Assembly (NCBI RefSeq): GCF_014650695.1
Contig: NZ_BMVL01000012.1
Location: 62,001-126,000, forward strand
Direction of reading: 5' to 3'
DNA: 64,000 nt
DNA from: Streptomyces avidinii
GTDB taxonomy: Bacteria > Actinomycetota > Actinomycetes > Streptomycetales > Streptomycetaceae
Shown: positions 23,573 through 30,138 of the stretch, piece after piece
How the letters are laid out: every line of letters starts with the position of its first letter
Position numbering within the stretch: position 1 is the stretch's first letter
The notes under the pieces: generated by a model
Told to the model about the DNA's origin: nothing
The model's database searches: none
What the model saw: the letters and a program-made list of their open reading frames with translations, nothing else
Program-made: the position numbers and the translations under genes

Positions 23573-23794
23573 TCAGAGGGCGGCCATCTTGGTGTAGGGA
23601 CTCAGGATTCGCTTCTGGACCGAACCGAAGTCGACGAGAACAGCGATCCCCTCCTCGATTCCGACGACACGGCCGAGGCCGTGCTCATCGTGAGTAACCC
23701 GGTCGCCGACGTTGAACTGCCGGATGGGCTGTTCCACGGGGGCCTTGAACGGGCTGGACGGCAAATGGCGGCGAGGTACTGCTGACTTTGTCAT
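23573..23794 (-). CDS. Small protein with Tudor/CarD-like beta domain
   Basis: A 73-residue protein (if started at MTKSAVPRR). Residues ~28-70 (FNVGDRVTHDEHGLGRVVGIEEGIAVLVDFG) resemble the small SH3/Tudor-like domain found at the C-terminus of UvrD/PcrA and at the start of CarD, both of which contact RNA polymerase or nucleic acid. Function is unproven. A longer form starting at 23878 is possible; the chosen start has no strong ribosome binding site. Confidence 0.78.
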   Translation of the reverse strand: MTKSAVPRRHLPSSPFKAPVEQPIRQFNVGDRVTHDEHGLGRVVGIEEGIAVLVDFGSVQKRILSPYTKMAAL

Positions 23795-23919
23795 TGAAAC
23801 CAGTATGCGCCCCGCAGGCCGCCGCGCGGTCCGCCGTTCCGATCTCAATTCCAGCACCATCCGCACCGGCGGCGACATCAGAAGGGCCGCCGGGGGCCGT
23901 CATGGCCGGTCAGGCCGTT

Positions 23920-24966
23920 TCAGTCGTCCGGGTCGGCCCGGTCCAGGGCCGGCCGCAGCCCCGGGGCCGACTCGGTGAGCAGGTAGTCGGCGACCGCCGT
24001 GTCCGTGACGAGGCTGGTCACCAGACCCGACCTCAGCACGGCCCCGATCGCCGAGGCCTTCCGCAGCCCGCCCGCGATCGCCACGACCTCGGGGATCCGC
24101 CGCAGCCGGTCCGCCTCGACGGTGATGCACCGCTCGCCGAGGTCCCGCCCGACCCGTCGGCCCTCGGCGTCGAAGAGGTGGGCCGACATCTCGGCCGCGA
24201 CGCCCAGCGAGGCGTAGTGGGCCCGCTCCTCGTCGGTCAGCATGTCGTGGACCGTCGAGATGCCCGGCTCCCAGGAGCCGATGGAGACGGCCGCGACCGT
24301 CACCTTGTCGAAGTACTCGAAGGCGCGTGCGATACCGGTCTGGCTGCGCAGCGCGGCCGCGGTGGCCGGATCGGGCAGCAGCATCGGCGCGTAGATCGGG
24401 TGCGCGTCGCCCCCCGAGACCTGCGCGGCCCGGCGGACGGCCTCGACGGAACCGCGCTCGGCGGTGCCCGCGTCGTACACGCCGGTCAGCTGCACCACGG
24501 TGCACTGGGGCAGCCTGTGCAGGGAGGCGGCCATGTGAATGGTCGACCGTCCCCACGCCAGGCCCAGTACGTCGCCCTCGTTGACCAGTTCGCCCAGCAG
24601 GTCGGCGGCGACCGCGCCCAGGTTCTCCGGGTCGGGCGCGTCCTCGGTGGCATCGGCCGGCGACTCCACGACGACGGCGTGCCGGAGCCCGTAGCGGGCC
24701 CTGAGCGCGTCCGACCGCTCGGCGTCGAGTTCCGCCGGTACCCGGATCTCGATGCGTACGAGGTCACGCTCCAGGGCGGTCTCCAGGACCCGGGCCACCT
24801 TGAAGCGGCTCACGCCGAACTCCTCGGCGATCTGGATCTTGGACTTGCCCTCCAGGTAGAAGCGGCGCGCCATGGCCGCCGCCTGCACGAGCTCCGCGGG
24901 TCCCATCCGCAGGGCTGACCGTCCCGCCGACATTGCAGACACCGCGCTCTCCTCACTGCTGTTCAC
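23920..24966 (-). CDS. SorC/DeoR-type sugar-binding transcriptional regulator
   Basis: A 348-residue regulator. Residues ~41-64 (KSKIQIAEEFGVSRFKVARVLETA) form the helix-turn-helix and ~85-340 the sugar-phosphate-binding SIS-like domain (LGLAWGRSTIHMAASL; VVQLTGVYDAG; ERCITVEADRL). It likely senses a phosphorylated sugar. Its gene follows rpe (91 nt gap) on the same strand, so a link to pentose phosphate metabolism is plausible. Repeated GTTCA motifs just upstream could be its operators. Confidence 0.9.
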   Translation of the reverse strand: MNSSEESAVSAMSAGRSALRMGPAELVQAAAMARRFYLEGKSKIQIAEEFGVSRFKVARVLETALERDLVRIEIRVPAELDAERSDALRARYGLRHAVVVESPADATEDAPDPENLGAVAADLLGELVNEGDVLGLAWGRSTIHMAASLHRLPQCTVVQLTGVYDAGTAERGSVEAVRRAAQVSGGDAHPIYAPMLLPDPATAAALRSQTGIARAFEYFDKVTVAAVSIGSWEPGISTVHDMLTDEERAHYASLGVAAEMSAHLFDAEGRRVGRDLGERCITVEADRLRRIPEVVAIAGGLRKASAIGAVLRSGLVTSLVTDTAVADYLLTESAPGLRPALDRADPDD

Positions 24967-25057
24967 ACTCTCGACTCGCCGTTCATCCTGTCAGATCCGA
25001 CGGCCGTTGATCAGCCTGGACAGCTCCCGTTCACCGAGCTGTTCATCAACCCTTGGT
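24961..25057 (-). promoter_or_regulatory. Cluster of GTTCA/TGAAC motifs upstream of the SorC-type gene
   Basis: Plus-strand GTTCA occurs at 24961, 24981, 25029, 25041 and 25056, and GTTGATC (~25006) faces GATCAAC-like sequence nearby. The density within 100 bp, right where the regulator's promoter should be, suggests autoregulatory sites. The spacing is irregular, so this is tentative. Confidence 0.35.
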
Positions 25058-25744
25058 TCAGTGGTCGCACGCCCAGGGCGCGGCGGCGATCGCCGCACCC
25101 GCCTGCTCACGCAGCGTACGCACGGCGGCGGCCGGCTCGACCGCTCCGTAGACGGCGCTGCCCGCCACGAAGACGTCGGCTCCGGCTTCGGCGCAGCGCT
25201 CGATCGTCGAGGCCGAGACCCCGCCGTCCACCTGGAGCCACAGCTCCAGGCCGTGCTTGGCGATCAGCTCCCGGGTGCGGCGGATCTTCGGCAGCATGAT
25301 GTCGAGAAAGGGCTGGCCGCCGAAGCCGGGCTCGACCGTCATGATCAGCAGCATGTCGAGCTCGGGGAGGATGTCCTCGTACTGCTCGATCGGCGTCGCG
25401 GGCTTGAGCGCCATGGAGGCGCGCGCCCCCTTGGCCCGGATCTCCCGCGCGAGCCGCACGGGCGCGGCGGCCGCCTCGGCGTGGAAGGTGACCGAGCCCG
25501 CACCGGCCTCCACGTACTGCGGGGCCCAGCGGTCCGGGTCCTCGATCATGAGGTGGAGGTCCAGCGGGATGTCGGTGGCCCTGCTCAGGGATTCCACGAT
25601 CGGCATACCGAGGGTGAGGTTCGGGACGAAATGGTTGTCCATGACATCGACATGCAGCCAGTCGGCTCCCTCGACGGCCTTCGCCTCCTCGGCGAGTCGG
25701 GCGAAGTCGGCGGACAGGATGCTGGGATAAATCTGCGCGGCCAT
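25058..25744 (-). CDS. rpe: Ribulose-phosphate 3-epimerase
   Basis: A 228-residue TIM-barrel enzyme interconverting ribulose 5-phosphate and xylulose 5-phosphate. Family motifs are present: PSILSADFARL (S8, catalytic region), WLHVDVMDNHFVPNLTLG with metal-binding His/Asp, DLHLMI, MTVEPGFGGQ and LQVDGGVS. The start MAAQIYPSIL is directly before the first strand. Core pentose phosphate pathway gene; the SorC-type regulator lies downstream on the same strand. Confidence 0.97.
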   Translation of the reverse strand: MAAQIYPSILSADFARLAEEAKAVEGADWLHVDVMDNHFVPNLTLGMPIVESLSRATDIPLDLHLMIEDPDRWAPQYVEAGAGSVTFHAEAAAAPVRLAREIRAKGARASMALKPATPIEQYEDILPELDMLLIMTVEPGFGGQPFLDIMLPKIRRTRELIAKHGLELWLQVDGGVSASTIERCAEAGADVFVAGSAVYGAVEPAAAVRTLREQAGAAIAAAPWACDH

Positions 25745-25836
25745 GCCCCAAGCCTGCCATGCCCCCACCGAGTTCCGGCCACGGCCCCGCAAGTCGGGAC
25801 GGGCGCAGCAACGCTCGACCGATCACCAACAACGCT

Positions 25837-26361
25837 TCACCCTCCCTCACGGACCGGTGGGAGGAAGCAGGGCGATGTCACCTTGAGAGTGGCGAGGCCC
25901 TCGCCCTTGGTGCGGTCCAGGACCCCGGTGATGCCCTCCATCCAAAAATCATCGGGCTCCGTGCGCATGCTGACCCAGGGGAAGGGCCCGGCCATGTCCG
26001 CCTCGTCCGACGAGTTGTACTTGTGGCCCTGCTTCAGCCAGGCGTCCCGCGCCTGCAGCACGAGGCTTCCGGCCTCGGTCCCGGGAACGCCGGTGAGCTT
26101 GTAGTAGAGGGTCACCTGCAGCCTGTCGTCACTGCTGCTGTCGTCCTTGGCGATGCAGGGGCCGACGGTCTCGGGGGCCGTACGCTCCGGTGTCGGCTTG
26201 ATCGACATGCCGTCCACCGCCTGCCGGATGATCCCTTCCGCCCGGTCGACGGCCTGTTCCTCGTTCATCGTGACCTGCTTCGCCGCCCCTCCCCCGCACG
26301 CGGTCACCGTGACCGTCAGCGCGAGCGGTGCAGCGACCGAGAATGCCTTCAGTGGTTTCAC
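25837..26361 (-). CDS. Putative lipoprotein of unknown function
   Basis: A 174-residue exported protein. Residues 1-22 form a lipoprotein signal (MKPLKAFSVA..., TVTAC with C22 as the lipidated Cys). The remainder (EEQAVDRAEGIIRQAVDGM; ARDAWLKQGHKY; FWMEGITGVLDRTKGEGLATLKVTSPC) has no named domain that I recognise but looks like small Streptomyces lipoproteins. The GTG start overlaps the stop of a 43-residue gene (GTGA), so they are probably co-translated. Confidence 0.8.
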   Translation of the reverse strand: MKPLKAFSVAAPLALTVTVTACGGGAAKQVTMNEEQAVDRAEGIIRQAVDGMSIKPTPERTAPETVGPCIAKDDSSSDDRLQVTLYYKLTGVPGTEAGSLVLQARDAWLKQGHKYNSSDEADMAGPFPWVSMRTEPDDFWMEGITGVLDRTKGEGLATLKVTSPCFLPPVREGG

Positions 26362-26489
26362 TCGGGGCCGCCCGTCGCTGCGCTCGGGGCGCCGGTGCCG
26401 GGATCAACGGGCACGTGGTTGAGCCTCATGGCCGCGTCGTGCCCGTCGCCCGCACCGGCTTCGATCTGTTCCCACTCGTCCCACGCCAT
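26358..26489 (-). CDS. Small acidic protein coupled to the lipoprotein
   Basis: A 43-residue frame (MAWDEWEQIEAGAGDGHDAAMRL at its start; end GGPE), with the stop overlapping the lipoprotein's GTG start by 4 nt. Streptomyces genomes encode many small proteins beginning like SWDEWEQ beside lipoprotein or WXG-type genes, which supports reality. An in-frame GTG at 26522 would add 11 residues; neither start has an ideally spaced ribosome binding site (AGGAG lies 19 nt before the ATG). Confidence 0.6.
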   Translation of the reverse strand: MAWDEWEQIEAGAGDGHDAAMRLNHVPVDPGTGAPSAATGGPE

Positions 26490-26581
26490 GCGCGCAGCCC
26501 CCGATTTGCTCCTGACGATCACACCGTCCGGGAACGCTACAAGGCACGGGAGCGCAGCTCATGAGTACCCGTACCCATGTT

Positions 26582-26644
26582 CCGTGTCCCCTTTCCGACG
26601 GGGACGACGGGGACGACGGGGACGACGGGGACGACGGGACACGG
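26582..26644. repeat. Four 9-bp repeats inside the loop of a 9-bp hairpin
   Basis: GGGGACGAC is repeated exactly four times at 26600-26635. The array is enclosed by the inverted pair CCGTGTCCC (26582-26590) and GGGACACGG (26636-26644). It lies 25 nt past the rsmB stop and may serve as its transcript end; copy number is likely to vary between strains. Confidence 0.7.
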
Positions 26645-26668
26645 GAAGCGCGGGATCGGGGTCCGGCG

Positions 26669-28144
26669 CTACGCCGTGCGCCTCAGCAGCGCCAGGTACA
26701 TCGCGTCCGTGCCGTGCAGGTGGGGCCACAGCTGGACGTCCGGGCCGTCGCCCAGGGCCGGGACGCCCGACATGAAGGGCCGTGCGTCGATCAGTTCCGC
26801 GGACACCGGGGACTGGCCCGCGCCGCGGCCCTTCAGGACGTCGTCCACGACGACCCGGGTCTCCGCCAGGTGCGGCGAGCACGTCGCGTAGCCCACGATG
26901 CCGCCCACCCGCACGGCCGACAGCGCCTCGCGCAGCAGCCCGCGCTGGAGCGGGGCGAAGCCCTCCAGGTCCTCCGGGCGGCGGCGCCAGCGGGACTCCG
27001 GGCGGCGGCGCAGCGCGCCCAGGCCCGAGCACGGGACGTCCATCAGGACGCGGTCGAAGGAGCCCGGCAGCCAGGCCGGGCGGGTGCCGTCGGCCGTGAT
27101 GACCTGGTACGGCCCCGGGTTGCCCGCGAGGGAGCGCTCCACGAGCCGGGCCCGGTGCGGCTGCTTCTCCGAGGCCAGCAGGAACGCCCCGCGCTGCGCC
27201 GCGAGCGCGGCGAGCAGCGCCGCCTTGCCGCCCGGGCCCGCGCAGCCGTCGAGCCACCGCTCGTCGCGGCCCTCGACCGGCGCGGCCGCCAGCGCCATGG
27301 CCACCAGCTGGCTTCCCTCGTCCTGTACACCCGCACGGCCCTCGCGGACCGCCTCCAGCGCGCCCGGTTCGCCGCCCTCGGCCATCCGGACGGCGTAGGG
27401 CGACCAGCGGCCCGGCAGTGCCGAGTCCTCGCCGACCGCCTCCAGCAGTTCCTCCGGCGTGGACCGCCCGGGGCGGGCGACCAGGGTCACCTCGGGCCGC
27501 TCGTTGTCGGCCTCCAGCAGGTCCTCGATGCCCGCGCGCCCGCCGCCCAGCGAGTCCCACAGGGCACTGACGACCCACCTGGGGTGCGAGTGGTACACCG
27601 CGAGGTGTTCCTCGGCGTCGTCCTCGTAGGGCGGGGCGACCCGCTCCAGCCAGCCGTCGAGGTCGTGCGCGGCGATCTTCCGCAGGACGGCGTTCACGAA
27701 CTTGGCGCGCCCGTCCCCGAGCACCACGCGGGCCAGTTCCACGCTCGCCGAAACGGCTGCGTGGGTGGGGATGCGGGTGCCGAGCAGCTGGTGGGCGCCG
27801 AGGGAGAGCACGTCCAGCACCGGCGGGTCCACCTCCCGCAGCGGCCGGTCGATGCACGCCTTGATGACGGCGTCGTAGGTGCCCTGGCGGCGCAGCGTCC
27901 CGTAGACCAGCTCGGTGGCCAGTGCAGCGTCGCGCGCCTGGAAGCTCTCGTCCTGGCGGGCCTTCTTGAGCAGCGGCGGCAGCACGAGGTTGGCGTAGGC
28001 GTCGCGCTCGTCCACCGCCCGCAGCACCTCGAAGGCCAGCATCCGGACGGGGTCCTTCTGGGGCCGGCGGTGCGGCTTGGCCTGCTTGCCACCCGCGCCT
28101 GCGGGGGCAGGCCTGCGACGGGGCTGACGGGGCTGTTCGCTCAC
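26669..28144 (-). CDS. rsmB: 16S rRNA (cytosine-5) methyltransferase, RsmB/Sun family
   Basis: A 491-residue SAM-dependent rRNA methyltransferase. A basic tail (1-~30) leads to the NusB-like RNA-binding domain (~30-160; RMLAFEVLRAVDERDAYANL) and the catalytic domain with GCAGPGGKAALLAAL (SAM loop), the two-Cys arrangement MDVPCSGLGALRRRPE and GYATCSPHLAET. It acts on C967-equivalent of 16S rRNA in E. coli. The GTG start is MSEQPRQP. It follows fmt on the same strand, a common pairing. Confidence 0.94.
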   Translation of the reverse strand: MSEQPRQPRRRPAPAGAGGKQAKPHRRPQKDPVRMLAFEVLRAVDERDAYANLVLPPLLKKARQDESFQARDAALATELVYGTLRRQGTYDAVIKACIDRPLREVDPPVLDVLSLGAHQLLGTRIPTHAAVSASVELARVVLGDGRAKFVNAVLRKIAAHDLDGWLERVAPPYEDDAEEHLAVYHSHPRWVVSALWDSLGGGRAGIEDLLEADNERPEVTLVARPGRSTPEELLEAVGEDSALPGRWSPYAVRMAEGGEPGALEAVREGRAGVQDEGSQLVAMALAAAPVEGRDERWLDGCAGPGGKAALLAALAAQRGAFLLASEKQPHRARLVERSLAGNPGPYQVITADGTRPAWLPGSFDRVLMDVPCSGLGALRRRPESRWRRRPEDLEGFAPLQRGLLREALSAVRVGGIVGYATCSPHLAETRVVVDDVLKGRGAGQSPVSAELIDARPFMSGVPALGDGPDVQLWPHLHGTDAMYLALLRRTA

Positions 28145-28163
28145 GTGAAAGGTGCTCCGGGTT

Positions 28164-28236
28164 TACGAGTGCTACGAGTGCTACGAGTACTGCGGGCGGT
28201 GCCGGTCCTGCGGGTGGTGCCGGTCCTGGCGGGTGG
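28164..28236. repeat. Short tandem repeats upstream of rsmB
   Basis: TACGAGTGC is repeated at 28164, 28173 and (as TACGAGTAC) 28182. It is followed by two and a half 18-bp units of GCGGG(C/T)GGTGCCGGTCCT from ~28192. Repeat lengths are multiples of nine, as in the array at the other end of rsmB. Confidence 0.65.
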
Positions 28237-28246
28237 TGTCTGCTGC

Positions 28247-28276
28247 GTGGGGACGTCCGCGCCCGGGCGTCCCCAC
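28247..28276 (-). terminator. Hairpin after fmt
   Basis: GTGGGGACG (28247-28255) and CGTCCCCAC (28268-28276) form a perfect 9-bp stem with a 12-nt loop, 3 nt past the fmt stop on the minus strand. No T tract follows. Confidence 0.65.
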
Positions 28277-28279
28277 CGA

Positions 28280-29224
28280 TCAGCCTACGTCGGCTCCGCC
28301 GAGCCGCTCGCCGGGAGCGATCCGCACCCCGCGCGCCCAGTCGGCGGCCCGCATCGGCTTCTTGCCCTGCGGCTGCACCCACAACAGCTCCACGGCGTGC
28401 GAGCCGGTGCCGACGTACACGTTGTTCTTGGCGGGGGCCAGCGCGCCCGGCTCCAGGTCCGTACGGTCGGGCACCGGGCCCAGCGAGATCAGCTTGAGCC
28501 GCTCCCCGCGGAAGACGGTCCACGCGCCCGGCGCCGGCGTGCAGCCGCGCACCACGCGGTCGGCGCGCATCGCGGGGGCGGTCCAGTCGATCCGGGCGTC
28601 CTCGACGGTGATCTTGGGCGCGTGGGAGACCCCGTCGTGGGGCTGTGCCACGGCGCGCAGGGTGCCGTCCTCGATGCCGTCCATGGTGGCGGCGAGAAGT
28701 CCGGAACCGGCAAAGGCGAGTCGGGTGAGCAGGTCGCCGCTGGTGTCGGTCGGCCGGATCTCCTCGGTCAGGATGCCGTAGATCGGGCCGGTGTCCAGGC
28801 CCTCCTCGATCCGGAAGGTGGAGGCGCCGGTGACCTGGTCCCCCGCGATGATCGACTGCTGGACGGGCGCGGCTCCGCGCCAGGCCGGCAGCAGCGAGAA
28901 GTGCAGGTTGACCCAGCCGTGCTCGGGGATGTCGAGGGCGCTCTTCGGGATCAGGGCGCCGTAGGCGACGACCGGGCAGCAGTCGGGCGCGATCTCGCGC
29001 AGCCGGGCCTGGAAGTCGGGGTCGCGGGGCCGGGCCGGCTTGAGTACCTCGATGCCCGCCTCCTCGGCGCGCTCGGCGACGGGGCTGGCGACGAGCCGCC
29101 GGCCGCGGCCGGCCGGTGCGTCGGGCCGGGTGATGACGGCGGCGACCTCGTGCCGCCCGGAGGCGATCAGGGCGTCCAGGGCGGGTACGGCGACCTCGGG
29201 GGTGCCTGCGAAGACGAGCTTCAC
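28280..29224 (-). CDS. fmt: Methionyl-tRNA formyltransferase
   Basis: A 314-residue enzyme that formylates initiator Met-tRNA using 10-formyltetrahydrofolate. The N-terminal formyltransferase fold starts MKLVFAGTPEVAVPALDAL; the catalytic signature is LHFSLLPAWRGAAPVQQSI, followed by the C-terminal OB-like domain (~210-314). The canonical HxSLLP motif is present with the folate-site Asp in the expected region (EGLDTGPI). It precedes rsmB with a hairpin between them. Confidence 0.96.
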   Translation of the reverse strand: MKLVFAGTPEVAVPALDALIASGRHEVAAVITRPDAPAGRGRRLVASPVAERAEEAGIEVLKPARPRDPDFQARLREIAPDCCPVVAYGALIPKSALDIPEHGWVNLHFSLLPAWRGAAPVQQSIIAGDQVTGASTFRIEEGLDTGPIYGILTEEIRPTDTSGDLLTRLAFAGSGLLAATMDGIEDGTLRAVAQPHDGVSHAPKITVEDARIDWTAPAMRADRVVRGCTPAPGAWTVFRGERLKLISLGPVPDRTDLEPGALAPAKNNVYVGTGSHAVELLWVQPQGKKPMRAADWARGVRIAPGERLGGADVG

Positions 29225-29317
29225 TGGGGGACTACCTCGCTAATCTCGGCTGTCAGCAGCGCACCAGTCTATGGGGCGCGGGTCGGGCCGCCCACCTGTG
29301 GCGTTGAGGGGGCGTAC

Positions 29318-29344
29318 GCATATGCGCGCGCCTCTCGCATATGC
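29318..29344. promoter_or_regulatory. Perfect inverted repeat GCATATGCG-N9-CGCATATGC
   Basis: Two 9-bp arms (29318-29326 and 29336-29344) are exact reverse complements, and each contains the self-palindrome GCATATGC. Arm spacing is 18 bp. It lies in the 251-bp gap between divergent fmt and the HTH-type gene, 94 bp before fmt and 132 bp before the other start; it looks like an operator. The regulator is unknown. Confidence 0.55.
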
Positions 29345-29475
29345 CGACACGCCCCCACAGCGTGACCTGGGCGACGGGTGGCGCGTTGGTCAAGAGAGAT
29401 TGACCAAAACGGGCCGCGCGTGAACGGTGTCTGCGGCCCGATCCGCCCTTCAGCACCGGTTCGAGAGGCTTCTTC

Positions 29476-30024
29476 ATGGCCGACCACGCCACCCACGACG
29501 CTCAAGCCCGGGCCAGCCTGCACCTCCTGGTACGGGACATCGAGCGGGTTCGCCGGCAGGTGGATGCCCTGCGTACGCTCACCGCCCAGCTCGGCAACGT
29601 GTACCGCCCGCGCCGATCGGGTCCCTCCACGGGCTTCGTCGTCTACGGACGGGCGCCCGCGCCGACCGTCCGCCTCGCGCAGGAGCTGCGGGACAGCGTC
29701 GAGACGCTGGTGACCGCCGCGGTGGACTTCGACCGCTCGCTCGGTTTCTCGTGGGACGCGGTCGGTTCGGCGCTCGGTGTCACCAAGCAGGCCGTGCACC
29801 GCCGCTACGGGGCCCGGCGGGCGCAGTCCGCGGAGTCCGCGGAGCCGCCGGCCGAGGGCACGACCACCCGGACCCTGGGGCCGCTGCCGACCGTCCCGGC
29901 CGCGCGTTCGATGCCGCCGCAGCCGGTGCGCGAGGAGGCCCAGGCCGCTGCCGGGGGCGCTCCCGCGCGGGCTCTGGGCGAGGCTTCCCGCTCCCCCGCC
30001 TTCCCCGGGCCGCGCAACGGCTGA
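29476..30024 (+). CDS. Putative HTH-containing protein of unknown function
   Basis: A 182-residue protein. Residues 1-~35 are helical (ASLHLLVRDIERVRRQVDALRTL), and ~93-113 (FSWDAVGSALGVTKQAVHRRYG) fit a helix-turn-helix, suggesting DNA binding; the C-terminal ~70 residues are Pro/Ala-rich and likely disordered. It stands between fmt and priA in this lineage. It ends before a strong bidirectional hairpin. No specific target can be inferred, although the inverted repeat at 29318-29344 is a candidate site. Confidence 0.8.
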   Translation: MADHATHDAQARASLHLLVRDIERVRRQVDALRTLTAQLGNVYRPRRSGPSTGFVVYGRAPAPTVRLAQELRDSVETLVTAAVDFDRSLGFSWDAVGSALGVTKQAVHRRYGARRAQSAESAEPPAEGTTTRTLGPLPTVPAARSMPPQPVREEAQAAAGGAPARALGEASRSPAFPGPRNG

Positions 30025-30091
30025 GGGCTGTCCTGCCGCCGGGACGCCGACACCCGACGGCCGCCGGACCCGGCTCCCGGCATCCGACCGA

Positions 30092-30130
30092 CCCCCGGTG
30101 GGGCGACCGTACGGATCGCCCCACCGGGGG
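30092..30130. terminator. Bidirectional terminator between the HTH gene and priA
   Basis: Perfect 15-bp arms CCCCCGGTGGGGCGA (30092-30106) and TCGCCCCACCGGGGG (30116-30130), with the loop itself palindromic (CCGTACGG), followed by TTTC on the plus strand. It lies between convergent genes. Confidence 0.85.
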
Positions 30131-30138
30131 TTTCGACG

